A stretch of 64,000 nt of DNA from Paenibacillus xylanexedens (GCF_007680605.1 NZ_VEIO01000003.1:303492-367491); one strand, 5' to 3'. Shown: positions 34,576 through 43,827, counted from the first letter of the stretch. Notes: generated by a model from the letters alone, not told the origin. Translations and numbers: made by a program.

Positions 34576-35040
34576 ATGAAAAAATTTGACTACAGTCTTA
34601 ATTACGAGGAACTCGATCTGCGCAAGCAGCCTGAATTATATACCGTTGGCCGGGGCGAGCAAGGGGTACTTATGGTGGAACCCTACAAAAGCGAGATGCT
34701 GCCGCACTGGCGGTTCAAAACACCTGAGATCGCGACAGAGTCATCGGAGAAGATCTATGAACTATTTTTGGAGTATAAGAAACAGGGGGATTTCGTTGGC
34801 ATGGATATGGCTCGCAAGTTTTTACAGATGGGCTACACCCGGGCGAGACGTTATACCAATCATAAAGGCGGGCGTAAATATTCGAAGCAGGATGGCTCCG
34901 TTCTGCCTTATCAGAACGACCCGGTGAAGGCGGAAGCAGCAGCTATTTTCAAAGCGCAATGGGAGGTAGCGAAGAAAGATCCCGACTACGTGAAAATGAT
35001 GAAGCAACATCGGGAAAAGTACGAGTCAGAGGAGGGCTAG
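34576..35040 (+). CDS. DUF4385 family protein
   Basis: The 154-residue protein carries the strongly conserved core of this family: ELYTVGRGEQGVLMVEPYKS (22-41), LPHWRFKTPEIA and GDFVGMDMARKFLQMGYTRA, then RYTNHKGGRKY. Function is unknown; it is basic and probably cytosolic. AAGGAGGACATCCCG fixes ATG 34576; the open frame back to 34450 has no ribosome site. A TerD-vWA gene follows 104 bp downstream. Confidence 0.85.
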   Translation: MKKFDYSLNYEELDLRKQPELYTVGRGEQGVLMVEPYKSEMLPHWRFKTPEIATESSEKIYELFLEYKKQGDFVGMDMARKFLQMGYTRARRYTNHKGGRKYSKQDGSVLPYQNDPVKAEAAAIFKAQWEVAKKDPDYVKMMKQHREKYESEEG

Positions 35041-35144
35041 GCCCTATTTGAAATCATTGACTTGTGGAAACATATGGTTCAAAATCTATCTTGTTACTGT
35101 TTGTTTTCCACCACTATTTTTGGAGAAAAGAGGCGCAGCCAACC

Positions 35145-36452
35145 ATGACAGATTCGTTCATACAATTAAACACAGGCCAGAATACCAACATTAACGAATG
35201 CGCTCAGCTTCAGGTGACGATCAAATGCAAATCCGCCCCCTCTGCCTTGGATGTTAGCTGTTTCATGGTCAACGAAGCGGGAAAAGTCCCCTCCGACGAC
35301 TATTTTGTATTTTATAATCAGGAGGCTGACCCGCATAACAGCGTTCGTTTGCAACAGATAAAGGAATGGCAATCCACTTTTGTACTGGATACGCATATAT
35401 TACGGCAGGCCTCTGTAGAAAAATGTGTGTTCACGGCTACACTTGATGCGGGACATACATTCGCCGACGTTCGTACATGCCAGGCGGTTATTCAAGCAGG
35501 TTCCCAGCAGATTACGTATGAGATTACGCAGGCCACGGCAGAAACAGCGCTTATTTTCATTGAAATTTACAAGTATCGTGACGGATTCAAAGTTCGTGCC
35601 ATCGGACGTGGTTTCTTCGGTGGATTGAAACCGCTGGCAGAATCCTTCGGGGTAGAGATTGAAAGTAACGATGCCTCGGAAGCCGAACAGGCCCTGCTCA
35701 CAGCACAAGCCGAAGTGGCAGCAGCCTCATCCCAAACCGCGGTACCCGTTGCTGATCCGATCCCGAGCCTTCCACCACTGAACTTGACCAAAATCGATCT
35801 TCTCAAGCATAAAGTAACCCTGTCTCTCCAAAAGAAAAAGGTTGAACCTATTCAGGCACGTGTTGCCGTTGTATTCGATGCATCAGGGTCCATGTACCAT
35901 CTGTATCGTAAAGGCATCGTGCAAGAAGCCTTTGAGCGGATACTGGCGATTGCATCCGCATTTGATGACAACGGGGAATTAGACGTATGGTTCTTCGCCA
36001 AAGACTTCTTACGTGCCCCTAGCGTCACCGCCAAAGATTTTGAGAATTATATTGAACGTACATACAAGCTGGGGAGCAAAGGCGGTACCAATAACGAACC
36101 ACCTGTAATGCAAGATGTCATTCATAAATACACCATCGAGGAACCCAATGTAAAGATTCCAACGTATATTATCTTTTTTAGCGATGGCGGGGTTAGTCAA
36201 AAAGGAAAAATCAAGCGATTGATTACCGAAAGCTCAACCAAAAATCTGTTCTGGCAATTCGTTGGTTTGGGTAGAGCCAATTACGGTGTTTTGGAGAATC
36301 TCGATGAAATGGAGGGGCGTTTCATTGATAACGCTAACTTCTTCGCACTGGACGACATCTCGAAAATCAGCGATGAAGAATTGTACGATCGTCTGCTCAA
36401 CGAATTCCCAGGCTGGATCAAAGAAGCTCGGGCCAAAGGCATTCTGGCCTAA
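35145..36452 (+). CDS. TerD-vWA protein (TerF-like, stress/tellurite family)
   Basis: The 435-residue protein joins an N-terminal TerD domain (about 1-190; FIEIYKYRDGFKVRAIGRGF near 142-161) to a von Willebrand factor A domain (about 238-425) with an intact MIDAS motif, DASGSM, and LGSKGGTNNEP. This is the TerF arrangement. Ter proteins bind Ca2+ and act in a membrane-linked stress complex, but no terA/B/C/D/E/Z genes are near, so this is an orphan. ATG 35145 is preferred over the frame's 35064 because GAGG lies 11 bases upstream and the TerD domain starts there. Confidence 0.85.
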   Translation: MTDSFIQLNTGQNTNINECAQLQVTIKCKSAPSALDVSCFMVNEAGKVPSDDYFVFYNQEADPHNSVRLQQIKEWQSTFVLDTHILRQASVEKCVFTATLDAGHTFADVRTCQAVIQAGSQQITYEITQATAETALIFIEIYKYRDGFKVRAIGRGFFGGLKPLAESFGVEIESNDASEAEQALLTAQAEVAAASSQTAVPVADPIPSLPPLNLTKIDLLKHKVTLSLQKKKVEPIQARVAVVFDASGSMYHLYRKGIVQEAFERILAIASAFDDNGELDVWFFAKDFLRAPSVTAKDFENYIERTYKLGSKGGTNNEPPVMQDVIHKYTIEEPNVKIPTYIIFFSDGGVSQKGKIKRLITESSTKNLFWQFVGLGRANYGVLENLDEMEGRFIDNANFFALDDISKISDEELYDRLLNEFPGWIKEARAKGILA

Positions 36453-36503
36453 GAGTTCATCTTCTAAGGTTAATTCAGGCTTGTAGCTTTCCCACTTGTA
36501 ATC

Positions 36504-37286
36504 TTAGAATCGTGGTCTTAACATGCTTCCTACAATTCGTAACATGGACTTGCGTGGCATGAGGCGGGAGAACTGTGCTGTCCAGTAATTCCGGGCACCC
36601 GGTACTGCATATGGCTTGCCTTTCTCCAGCGCCCTCATGGCCACTTCCACGACATGCTCAGGTGTATCCCGTTTGCCAACGGAGGCTTCATTAGCGCCCA
36701 CGACATCAAAGAACGGCGTCTCGGTTGAGCCCGGACATAAGGCCAAAAATTGAACGCCACGTTTCCTGTTTTCTTCATATAACGCCTCTGTAAAAGAAAG
36801 TACAAATGCCTTTGTCGCCCCGTACACCGCCATAAACGGATCAGGCTGGAAAGCTGCCGTCGAGGCTACGTTAATAACCGTGCCATTCTCCTTCTCTAAC
36901 ATATTTGGCAAGAAAAGATGCGTCATGCTTGTCAAAGCTAGTACGTTCAACACAATCTCATCCTGTTGCCGGGAACCCGGCAATTGTTCAAAGTAACCAT
37001 GAGTAGCGAATCCAGCATTATTGATCAGGATATCAATCTGTATTCCCCGTTTCTGGCATTCCTCATATACCTTCTGTGGTGCGTCTAATTCGGAGAGATC
37101 CGATACGATCACTTCTGCCCTTACTTGATATGTACGTTTGATTCGTTCTGCCAACTGTTCCAGCTTAGACTCCGTTCTTGCTACTAGCACAACATGATTA
37201 CCCTTCGAAGCCATTTCGAGTGCAAAAACTTCACCTATTCCTGAAGAAGCTCCTGTAATAAGTGCCCATTGATGTTGTTTTATCAT
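36504..37286 (-). CDS. Short-chain dehydrogenase/reductase (SDR, classical)
   Basis: The 260-residue Rossmann protein has TGASSGIG (10-17), NNAG near 88-91 and catalytic YGATK near 155-159 with a preceding Ser. The VALVAR/DltE-like subgroup reduces acyl or keto substrates with NAD(P)H. The C-terminus PRKSMLRIVGSMLRPRF is basic and may touch the membrane. It is divergent from a TetR-type regulator, which is the likely controller. The substrate is unknown. Confidence 0.9.
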   Translation of the reverse strand: MIKQHQWALITGASSGIGEVFALEMASKGNHVVLVARTESKLEQLAERIKRTYQVRAEVIVSDLSELDAPQKVYEECQKRGIQIDILINNAGFATHGYFEQLPGSRQQDEIVLNVLALTSMTHLFLPNMLEKENGTVINVASTAAFQPDPFMAVYGATKAFVLSFTEALYEENRKRGVQFLALCPGSTETPFFDVVGANEASVGKRDTPEHVVEVAMRALEKGKPYAVPGARNYWTAQFSRLMPRKSMLRIVGSMLRPRF

Positions 37287-37538
37287 TTCTCATCCACCCT
37301 CTACATTGATATGAACACACGTTTTCTATAGGAAACACTGTTACCATATAAAATCATCGTAACCAATATTCATGCTCCTGTCAAATTCAATCAGTTTAAA
37401 TCGACTTCAGAACGTCGTGCTTACTTTCAAGAGTCCAACTAAATTGACGTGATCTGGCGTAAAACAGTAGAATGACCATAAGCAAAGGAAACGTCGCAGT
37501 TTCTGATTAACAACAATACGGTTATGAGGATGAAATCA

Positions 37539-38204
37539 ATGAAGGATAAGGATATACATTCGGGTTCCGCGGAACCTGCACATACGGTAACAACCTTTCA
37601 GGAAGCCAGACTGCAGCACTCGGATAATCTTCGGCAAAATGTTGTGCATGCTGCTGCTGCTTTATTACAAGAGCATGGACCCGAAGCCGTCACGGTACGC
37701 CGCGTAGCTGAACGCATGGAATGCTCTACCAAGATCATATATAACCTTTTTGGTAAAAAAGAAGGGTTAGCCAAACATCTATATCTAGAGGGATGCTCTG
37801 TTATGGCTCAGCATTTTGAAGCTGTTCCCCGGCAAGCATCATTCGAACAATATTTCCGTGATCTGGCCTACGTCTACTGGGACTTCGGCATTTCTCAATC
37901 CAGCTTCTATCAGCTGATGTTTGGAGGTTCTTTTTCCGAATTCAAACCGGACGGAGAGACGTTACAGGGAACAGCGACTGCACTGAAGCAAGTGTCTGGG
38001 TTAGTTGAGTCAGCCATTGAACAAGGAATGATTCAGGTGCAAGATCCCCTGCTTGCGGTGCGTATGATCTGGGCTCCCTTACATGGTGTGATTCATCTGT
38101 ACCTGGGAGGACATATCGAGAACGAAGAAGCTGCCAAAACCCTCTATGATCATACGTTATCGATGGTTATAGGCTCTCTTGTGAACAAATCTGCGAAAGG
38201 ATAG
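37539..38204 (+). CDS. TetR/AcrR-family transcriptional regulator
   Basis: The 221-residue protein has an N-terminal TetR helix-turn-helix (about 30-75: NVVHAAAALLQEHGPEAVTV, then AERMECSTKIIYNLFGKKEG) and a C-terminal ligand domain with ARMIWAPLHGVIHLYLGGH-like helices. ATG 37539 has GAGG nine bases upstream; the ATG at 37524 has none. It is divergent from the SDR gene at 37286, which it probably represses. An imperfect spaced repeat GTTAC-N14-GTAAC occurs at 37340-37363 in the gap. Confidence 0.88.
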   Translation: MKDKDIHSGSAEPAHTVTTFQEARLQHSDNLRQNVVHAAAALLQEHGPEAVTVRRVAERMECSTKIIYNLFGKKEGLAKHLYLEGCSVMAQHFEAVPRQASFEQYFRDLAYVYWDFGISQSSFYQLMFGGSFSEFKPDGETLQGTATALKQVSGLVESAIEQGMIQVQDPLLAVRMIWAPLHGVIHLYLGGHIENEEAAKTLYDHTLSMVIGSLVNKSAKG

Positions 38205-38245
38205 ACACAAGATTGGTGCATGTAGAAAAGGTTAACGTCAAACGT

Positions 38246-38296
38246 AAAAGGAGCCTGTCCGCTCGCGTAATACGCTTAGGACATGCTCCTTTTTCT
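38246..38296. terminator. Bidirectional terminator between TetR and LLM genes
   Basis: AAAAGGAGC (38246-38254) with inner TGTCC/GGACA pairing and GCTCCTTTT (38285-38293), then TTCTTTT. Confidence 0.82.
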
Positions 38297-38352
38297 TTTG
38301 CTACTCTATCTCGGTGTACATGAATAGATCTTTTAGATCATCTACAGCCGGC

Positions 38353-39414
38353 TTAGCGTGCCTCTTGATTCTCCGCTTCCCAGCGTGCAATTTCCTCACG
38401 CACTTTCGGTGCAACTTCTTTGCCGAGCAGTTCGATCGCGTGCATAACCTCATCATGCGGCTGTGTACCCAGTGGTGTATGCAACATGAAACGGGTGATG
38501 CCAACCTCTTTGCGCAGATAGATAATCTTCTCAGCGACGGTGTCCACATCCCCTACGTACAATGCACCTTCCAGACTACGTGCCGCATCAAATGTTTCAC
38601 GTCCATAATGTCCCCATCCGCGTTCACGTCCCAGCTGGTTCATTACCGCTTGTGCAGGGCGGAAAAACTTCTCTACCGCATCATCGGTTGTATCGGCAAC
38701 AAAGCCGTGAGAGTGGGAAGCGACGGTTAACTTGGAAGCATCGTGTCCGGCATGTGCGGCTGCTTTTTTGTACAGCTCCACCAGAGGTGCGAATTGTTTC
38801 GGACGACCACCGATAATGGCAAGCACAAGTGGCAACCCGAGCAGCCCTGCACGAACAACCGATTCCTGATTACCGCCACTGCCAATCCAGACCGGAAGCT
38901 TCTCCTGCACCGGACGCGGGTAGATGCCCAGGTTGTTGAAGGAAGGGCGGTGTTTGCCTGACCAGGTTACTTTTTCCGACTCCGTCAGTTTCAGAAGCAG
39001 ATCCAATTTCTCGTCGAACAATTCATCATAGTCGCCCAGATCATAACCGAACAACGGGAAGGACTCGATAAATGAGCCACGACCAGCCATAATCTCTGCA
39101 CGTCCATTTGAAATACCGTCCAATGTCGCAAAGTCCTGAAACACACGTACTGGATCATCCGACGACAACACGGTTACCGCACTGGTCAAGCGAATGTTTT
39201 TCGTCTGCGAAGCTGCGGCCGCCAGAATGACTGCCGGGGATGAAGCAGCATAGTCCGAACGATGATGCTCCCCTACACCATACACATCCAGACCCACCTG
39301 ATCTGCCAAAACGATTTCTTCCACAACATCACGAATACGCTGTGCGTGACTAATTACTTCTCCTGTATTAACATCCGGGTTTGTTTCCACGAATGTACTG
39401 ATTCCGATTTCCAT
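38353..39414 (-). CDS. LLM-class flavin-dependent oxidoreductase (luciferase-like)
   Basis: The 353-residue TIM-barrel monooxygenase-like protein shows VGEHHRSDYAASSPAV near 47-62, AGRGSFIESFPLFGYDL and VWIGSGGNQESVVRAG, typical of FMN- or F420-dependent bacterial luciferase relatives (YhbW-like group). The substrate is unknown. GGAGGAACATATC precedes the ATG. It is monocistronic, with terminator-like hairpins on either side. Confidence 0.9.
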   Translation of the reverse strand: MEIGISTFVETNPDVNTGEVISHAQRIRDVVEEIVLADQVGLDVYGVGEHHRSDYAASSPAVILAAAASQTKNIRLTSAVTVLSSDDPVRVFQDFATLDGISNGRAEIMAGRGSFIESFPLFGYDLGDYDELFDEKLDLLLKLTESEKVTWSGKHRPSFNNLGIYPRPVQEKLPVWIGSGGNQESVVRAGLLGLPLVLAIIGGRPKQFAPLVELYKKAAAHAGHDASKLTVASHSHGFVADTTDDAVEKFFRPAQAVMNQLGRERGWGHYGRETFDAARSLEGALYVGDVDTVAEKIIYLRKEVGITRFMLHTPLGTQPHDEVMHAIELLGKEVAPKVREEIARWEAENQEAR

Positions 39415-39527
39415 GATATGTTCCTCCCTGTGTATGAAGCGATCCGTCGTTCATCTAACCTATTGTAAGTAGATCACCTTTTGTTATATACCTTTATATT
39501 GGACTATTTTGAGCAAAAATACAAGTA

Positions 39528-39545
39528 CCCTCTGTTTCCAGAGGG
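39528..39545. terminator. Terminator of the retropepsin-like gene pair
   Basis: CCCTCTG-TTTC-CAGAGGG hairpin. On the minus strand it is followed by a T-rich stretch after the stop of the 39568 gene. Confidence 0.65.
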
Positions 39546-39567
39546 CACTTTTCTTATTACATCAGGA

Positions 39568-39948
39568 TCACCTTAGGAGTATTTCCATAGAGTTTAGATT
39601 AATAACGGCTCCTGTTTGTTTCATAAAATTGAAACCCAAGATCCCGTCAATCTCCAAACCATAATCCATGCTTCCGATCTCAATTTCAAAGTCTTCCACA
39701 ACAGTTCCATCTACATCGATGGAGTCTAGTGACTTTGTATAAACATACTCAATGCCGCCAACACCTCTTATTGTGTTAACAACATCATTCTCTTCCGGAA
39801 TCATTCCGATATCCATAACCACATCTGCGTTTAATAATGTACTAGCCGACCCTGTATCAAGAAGTACTTTCTTCAGCGTAAGTTTTTTACCTCTGTAAAC
39901 CAGTTGTACACTTATAAAAGGTAATCCATAAATATCTGCTATCTTCAT
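39568..39948 (-). CDS. Retropepsin-like aspartic protease domain protein
   Basis: The 126-residue protein is one retroviral-protease-like domain: LLDTGSAST near 29-37 is the catalytic DTG motif, and GLEIDGILGFNFMKQTGAVI near 96-115 corresponds to the ILG region before the C-terminal strand. As in other single-domain members it would have to dimerise. The biological substrate is unknown. Its ATG overlaps the stop of the small upstream gene by 4 nt, so the two are co-translated. Confidence 0.82.
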   Translation of the reverse strand: MKIADIYGLPFISVQLVYRGKKLTLKKVLLDTGSASTLLNADVVMDIGMIPEENDVVNTIRGVGGIEYVYTKSLDSIDVDGTVVEDFEIEIGSMDYGLEIDGILGFNFMKQTGAVINLNSMEILLR

Positions 39949-40202
39949 CTAGGACCTCTTATTCCAACATACCTTTCTCTAGCCACCACTTCAGAACGTG
40001 AGGTATGAAAAAAACAATATTCCCGATTAGGGTCTTCCTGATGCAATTCGCTATATCGTTTCAAGGCCTTTGTTGAATCACTAAATGAATCTATAACAGC
40101 CATTTCTTCAATATAACGTTGACCTTCTTGCGAATAGGCCTTCGTCGCTTCAAAAACAACCCACTCATTCGGGAAACGTTCTTGAACCTCTTTCCATTGC
40201 AT
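39945..40202 (-). CDS. Hypothetical protein paired with the retropepsin-like gene
   Basis: The 85-residue protein (MQWKEVQERFPNEWVVFEAT...) has a mixed alpha/beta pattern and ends with RYVGIRGPR. ATG 40202 has GGAGG eight bases upstream; the GTG at 40211 lies within that site. I have no family name. The strict 4-nt overlap with the aspartic protease suggests a partner, substrate or antitoxin-like control role, none of which can be decided from sequence. Confidence 0.7.
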   Translation of the reverse strand: MQWKEVQERFPNEWVVFEATKAYSQEGQRYIEEMAVIDSFSDSTKALKRYSELHQEDPNREYCFFHTSRSEVVARERYVGIRGPR

Positions 40203-40302
40203 AGTTGACACCTCCGATTATTCGATACCTCCATTATAACATGCAATTTATCCATTCAATGAATTCACTAACCGAAAATTAAGCTATAGAAATGCTAGCC
40301 TT

Positions 40303-41121
40303 CTACAACTTCCTTCCGATATACAACAGATGGGACGAGATTCCCAGAATGGAAGGATCTTTGGCTGCCTCAATCATGTATTGAAGCAGTTCTTGCTCCT
40401 CCCCCCGTTCCCTCCAGTATTGCTGTTGCTCCTCTGTGATCATTGCTTTAAGGCTGGAGGAACCAATCAACTGAACAGTCTCGAAGCTGTGCTGTTCCAT
40501 GAACGGCACAACATCCTGCACATGAAAATAGTATGCTCCCGTAAAACGCCCTTGATCCTGATGATCAAACGTGCCTCTTTCTACAAAAGACCGAATCGCA
40601 TCCACGCTGTCATTGGGCCTCCAATGATGCGGCGATTGCAGTGAGTTGATGCTCATCCGCATCCGGGTCTGTACCGCCACAAATACAACGCCTCCCGGCT
40701 TTGTTACCCGATAGAGTTCACGCACTGCCGCCTCCCGCGCTTCTTCCTGTTGCAGATGGTACAGCGGTCCAAGCATCAGCGCTGCATCATAGGTCTCATC
40801 CGCAATCTCGTTCAGGTGAGTCGCATCCAATACATGAAATCCCTCAAACTGCTGCGTCAACCCAAACGCTTCGGCTTTTTCTCGTGCTTGTTCTACCGAT
40901 GAAGGTGTAAGATCCGATAACGTAACCCTGTACCCCTGTCTGGCTAACTCCATCGCATATTTTCCCGGTCCTGCACCGTTATCCAGAACCATACCGCTCG
41001 GCGGAAGATGTTCGCGAATATAATGCATGTTAATGATGAATTCAATAGGCTCACGCTCCAGCCTGCCCCACTCATCAAATCCGGAATAATATTGAATAAT
41101 GCGCTCTCGATCTCTGTCCAT
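40303..41121 (-). CDS. Class I SAM-dependent methyltransferase (T-box controlled)
   Basis: The 272-residue protein has motif I VLDNGAGPGKYAMELA near 45-60, motif II DLTPSSVEQA, DAALMLGPLYHLQ and FVAVQTRM, typical of Methyltransf_25-type small-molecule methyltransferases. AGGTG about eight bases before the ATG supports 41121. Uniquely, the only thing upstream on this strand is a T-box leader with its terminator, placing this gene under amino-acid (predicted leucine) control. The substrate is unknown. Confidence 0.86.
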   Translation of the reverse strand: MDRDRERIIQYYSGFDEWGRLEREPIEFIINMHYIREHLPPSGMVLDNGAGPGKYAMELARQGYRVTLSDLTPSSVEQAREKAEAFGLTQQFEGFHVLDATHLNEIADETYDAALMLGPLYHLQQEEAREAAVRELYRVTKPGGVVFVAVQTRMRMSINSLQSPHHWRPNDSVDAIRSFVERGTFDHQDQGRFTGAYYFHVQDVVPFMEQHSFETVQLIGSSSLKAMITEEQQQYWRERGEEQELLQYMIEAAKDPSILGISSHLLYIGRKL

Positions 41122-41179
41122 CTCTTGTACACCTGCCCTTTTCTCTGGAATTAAGCTTTACAGAACATCAAAGAACATC

Positions 41180-41454
41180 AAAAAGACCTGCCGCCTCAGC
41201 TAAGAGGCGACAGGTCTGACCTTCGCGGTACCACTCTTTTTGTTTATAGACAGGATTATACCAACCCTATCCTTCCATAACATCTCATGACCTGATGACG
41301 GAGGTTGCCCGTCAGGATCTACCTGGAACGCATTCGATCCTGCCGCTCACAGGTGAGTTGGGGACAGGCTGGACTGTCTCGCACCGAATTGACAGTTCTC
41401 TGAACCACGCCATATACCTTAATACTCCTGATCATTGCGTTTGTTATTTTAATT
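41180..41454 (-). ncRNA. T-box leader riboswitch (predicted Leu, CUC specifier)
   Basis: On the minus strand AGAGTGGTACCGCG (41224-41237) is the T-box sequence that pairs with the uncharged tRNA 3' end. It is followed by a strong terminator (arms 41184-41197 and about 41204-41217, then TTTTT). Upstream is a Stem I-like region with CAGAGAA and the hairpin CTGTC...GACAG. The segment CTC-ACCTGTGAGC (41345-41357 on the plus strand, reversed) matches the position of the specifier codon, giving CUC, leucine. The TGGT bulge suits a tRNA with discriminator A, as in tRNA-Leu. The specifier call is tentative; the T-box itself is clear. Confidence 0.88.
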
Positions 41455-41460
41455 TTACCA

Positions 41461-41490
41461 AGTATAGTTCTCCTAAATATTTACTGTCAA
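41461..41490 (-). promoter_or_regulatory. Sigma-A-type promoter of the T-box leader
   Basis: TTGACA (41485-41490, minus strand), an 18-bp spacer and TATACT (41461-41466). Transcription would begin near 41454, just ahead of Stem I. Confidence 0.75.
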
Positions 41491-41558
41491 CTCTAAATTC
41501 ACAGTAAACCAGACAGTTCACTCATTTATAAAATATAACCGTATTACATCAATCCTTC

Positions 41559-43220
41559 TTATTTTTGCTTCTTTTCCACTAATGGTACAGCTATTTTAGC
41601 TTTCGGTTCTTCTATACTATACCTCCAAGGATATACAACGGCGGTATCCGATGTATACTTCTCATACCGATCAATGCCCTGATTGTCTCCGTCGCCTGCA
41701 AACTGGGTCTTGGTCGGCATACCATAGCTTCGTTCACCCTTTAAGAGCATAAAGGTCTGATTCATCCCCCCGAAATGCGGATCATCACTATACCTCTCCA
41801 CGTACAAATCCCCGTCCTTAAGGTAATATGTCCAATGGATTATATAACCGCCAAGCTTTGAATCCACAACTTGTGGCTTCTCACCAATTGAAGGTAAAGT
41901 AACCGGCTCGAATTCACCCTCAATATATTGAACTTGATGATGGGCATACAGAGTCATTGGGGTATCCGGATTGATCTTCAGACCTGGGTTTACTTCAAAG
42001 CGCAATTCCATTTGATCTGAATGATCTGACGGCCATACGGCACCTTCCAACCGGGTACCATTCACATCCAGATCATATTTCAAATAGGGCAGTTGCAAGA
42101 TGGCTCGATCCTGAGCAAGAATCACCCGGATTTGTGTCGGTGTAATGATGGCCTCCTTCACGAGTACCCCTTCCGATTGCTGGCCCAGAGGGAGATTCAA
42201 CACTTTTCTGCTCGTGCCGCTAAGCATCTCCGTTTTATCTAATCGGATACCGATATTCAGGGGCTGATCCATTCTGCCTTCTTCTTTATGATACGCGAGT
42301 ACATAAGATGAGGCTTGCTGCTCTAACGTATCCAGGTTATAGAACTGTTCTGATATATATTCACCATGCGCTCCTGGCTTACCGCTTATACTCGGTGCAA
42401 CCGAATCTAATGTCTGTCCTTTTTGATCATAAATCTTTAAAAAAGGATAAGCATACTCACGGACATCAGACTTGTCATAAGTTAACGATGTAGACAGCAT
42501 CACTTGATTATCTTTCTCGTTGAATACACTCACTGCAAGTTTACCCAAGCCGTCTTGATGGATATCGAACCCTTGTGACTGCCGCTGGGAAAGATCCAGG
42601 TTAATTGCCTGTTCCTCGGGAGCCAATACCTGGATTCCACTTACTGTGAAATCAACATTGGCCTCTTTTCCTGACGGTGTCCACTCCGTTTCAAAATAAC
42701 CTTTGTATACTCCGTTCACCTGATCAAAATCATGATAATACCTGCCTTCGATTTGCTTCCCAGTCTCATCCCGCAGGCCGATCGAAGGGAATCTTACCGT
42801 ATCTCCTTTGTACTTACCGGGGTTCAAGGTGTACAAAATAACGGTACGATTATCATCAGAAAAGGCAGTATCGAGTGTTAGTGTTACCCCGCCCACTGTC
42901 ACAGATTGATTCAGTTTCTGTCCAAGTCCATTTTGCAGCGCATTCTGGATACCACTCCGGTGATTCAACAGGTCAAACCAGTCATAGTGGACTGCTGCGT
43001 ATACAGGTGTCGCCATAAGAATAACGGCTGCTGTTCCTATCAGTGTGGTTTTTTTCCATCTCAGGCTCTGCCTTACATTTTCTTTCCTCGCTGAAGCATG
43101 AAGCTCAGGGCAACGCTCTTGATCCTTTTGAATCTGATCCCACATGGCATTAAAATCGGGATAATGGATATCCGTTTCATTTTTCAGATGATGAGACAAT
43201 CTTTCTTCCGTATGTTTCAC
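41559..43220 (-). CDS. DUF4179 domain anti-sigma factor (membrane-bound)
   Basis: The 553-residue protein has a cytoplasmic N-terminus (about 1-55), one TM helix (TTLIGTAAVILMATPVYA near 58-75) and a large extracellular part that starts with the DUF4179 domain (about 76-180). This is the architecture of anti-sigma factors paired with ECF sigma factors in Paenibacillus and Bacillus. GTG 43220 with AGGGGAA upstream overlaps the sigma gene by 44 nt, so the two are tightly coupled. The outer domain presumably senses an envelope signal. Confidence 0.86.
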   Translation of the reverse strand: MKHTEERLSHHLKNETDIHYPDFNAMWDQIQKDQERCPELHASARKENVRQSLRWKKTTLIGTAAVILMATPVYAAVHYDWFDLLNHRSGIQNALQNGLGQKLNQSVTVGGVTLTLDTAFSDDNRTVILYTLNPGKYKGDTVRFPSIGLRDETGKQIEGRYYHDFDQVNGVYKGYFETEWTPSGKEANVDFTVSGIQVLAPEEQAINLDLSQRQSQGFDIHQDGLGKLAVSVFNEKDNQVMLSTSLTYDKSDVREYAYPFLKIYDQKGQTLDSVAPSISGKPGAHGEYISEQFYNLDTLEQQASSYVLAYHKEEGRMDQPLNIGIRLDKTEMLSGTSRKVLNLPLGQQSEGVLVKEAIITPTQIRVILAQDRAILQLPYLKYDLDVNGTRLEGAVWPSDHSDQMELRFEVNPGLKINPDTPMTLYAHHQVQYIEGEFEPVTLPSIGEKPQVVDSKLGGYIIHWTYYLKDGDLYVERYSDDPHFGGMNQTFMLLKGERSYGMPTKTQFAGDGDNQGIDRYEKYTSDTAVVYPWRYSIEEPKAKIAVPLVEKKQK

Positions 43221-43734
43221 TGTACACTTCCCCTTTCTGATGTTGATTGCTGGCCTTCTCCCATTTTTTCCTCAGCAGGCGAATTCCCTTATATATTCTT
43301 GACTTCACCGTGCCCAGCGGAACTTCCAGCGTTTCGGCCGTTTCCGATAAACTGAATTCGTTCATATAGCGTAGCAGAATGGCTGAACGTATTTTCTCAG
43401 GCAACTCCTGAACCCAATGTTCCCAGAGATCCGATTCCTCCGCATGCTGAGCCACCTCGTCAACCGGATCAACCGTTCGTTGCGGCGTGAGCATAAAAAC
43501 CCTTTTTTCCCGTTGCTTGGATGCATGCTCTCTTTTCATAAAAGTAAGGCAGTGATTCACTGTGATTTTCATCAGCCATGTTTTCATGTATTCCACCTTC
43601 CTCCAATCCTGACGGAAGACAGTGATAAAAACGTCGTGGCAGACATCTTCCGCATTCTGCGCATGATGGAGCATGTAGTAACACGTCCGGTACACATCTT
43701 TGTTGTACATTTCGAACAGTTCTTTTTCAGTCAA
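43177..43734 (-). CDS. ECF-type RNA polymerase sigma factor
   Basis: The 185-residue sigma factor shows region 2 (LFEMYNKDVYRTCYYMLHHA, AEDVCHDVFITVFRQDW) and region 4 (LPEKIRSAILLRYMNEFSLS, then LEVPLGTVKSRIYKGIRLLR). TTG 43734 is the start, with AAAGGAGG eight bases upstream. It is co-expressed with the overlapping DUF4179 anti-sigma gene. Autoregulation is expected, but no promoter of its own type could be identified. Confidence 0.92.
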   Translation of the reverse strand: MTEKELFEMYNKDVYRTCYYMLHHAQNAEDVCHDVFITVFRQDWRKVEYMKTWLMKITVNHCLTFMKREHASKQREKRVFMLTPQRTVDPVDEVAQHAEESDLWEHWVQELPEKIRSAILLRYMNEFSLSETAETLEVPLGTVKSRIYKGIRLLRKKWEKASNQHQKGEVYSETYGRKIVSSSEK

Positions 43735-43827
43735 ACGACTCTCCTCCTTTCTTTTGCATCAGCCTTTTCAAAACTATAGACAAAGCCGATCCTTCAAAGG
43801 TTCATTCTTCTTCTCTCCGCACAGCCC

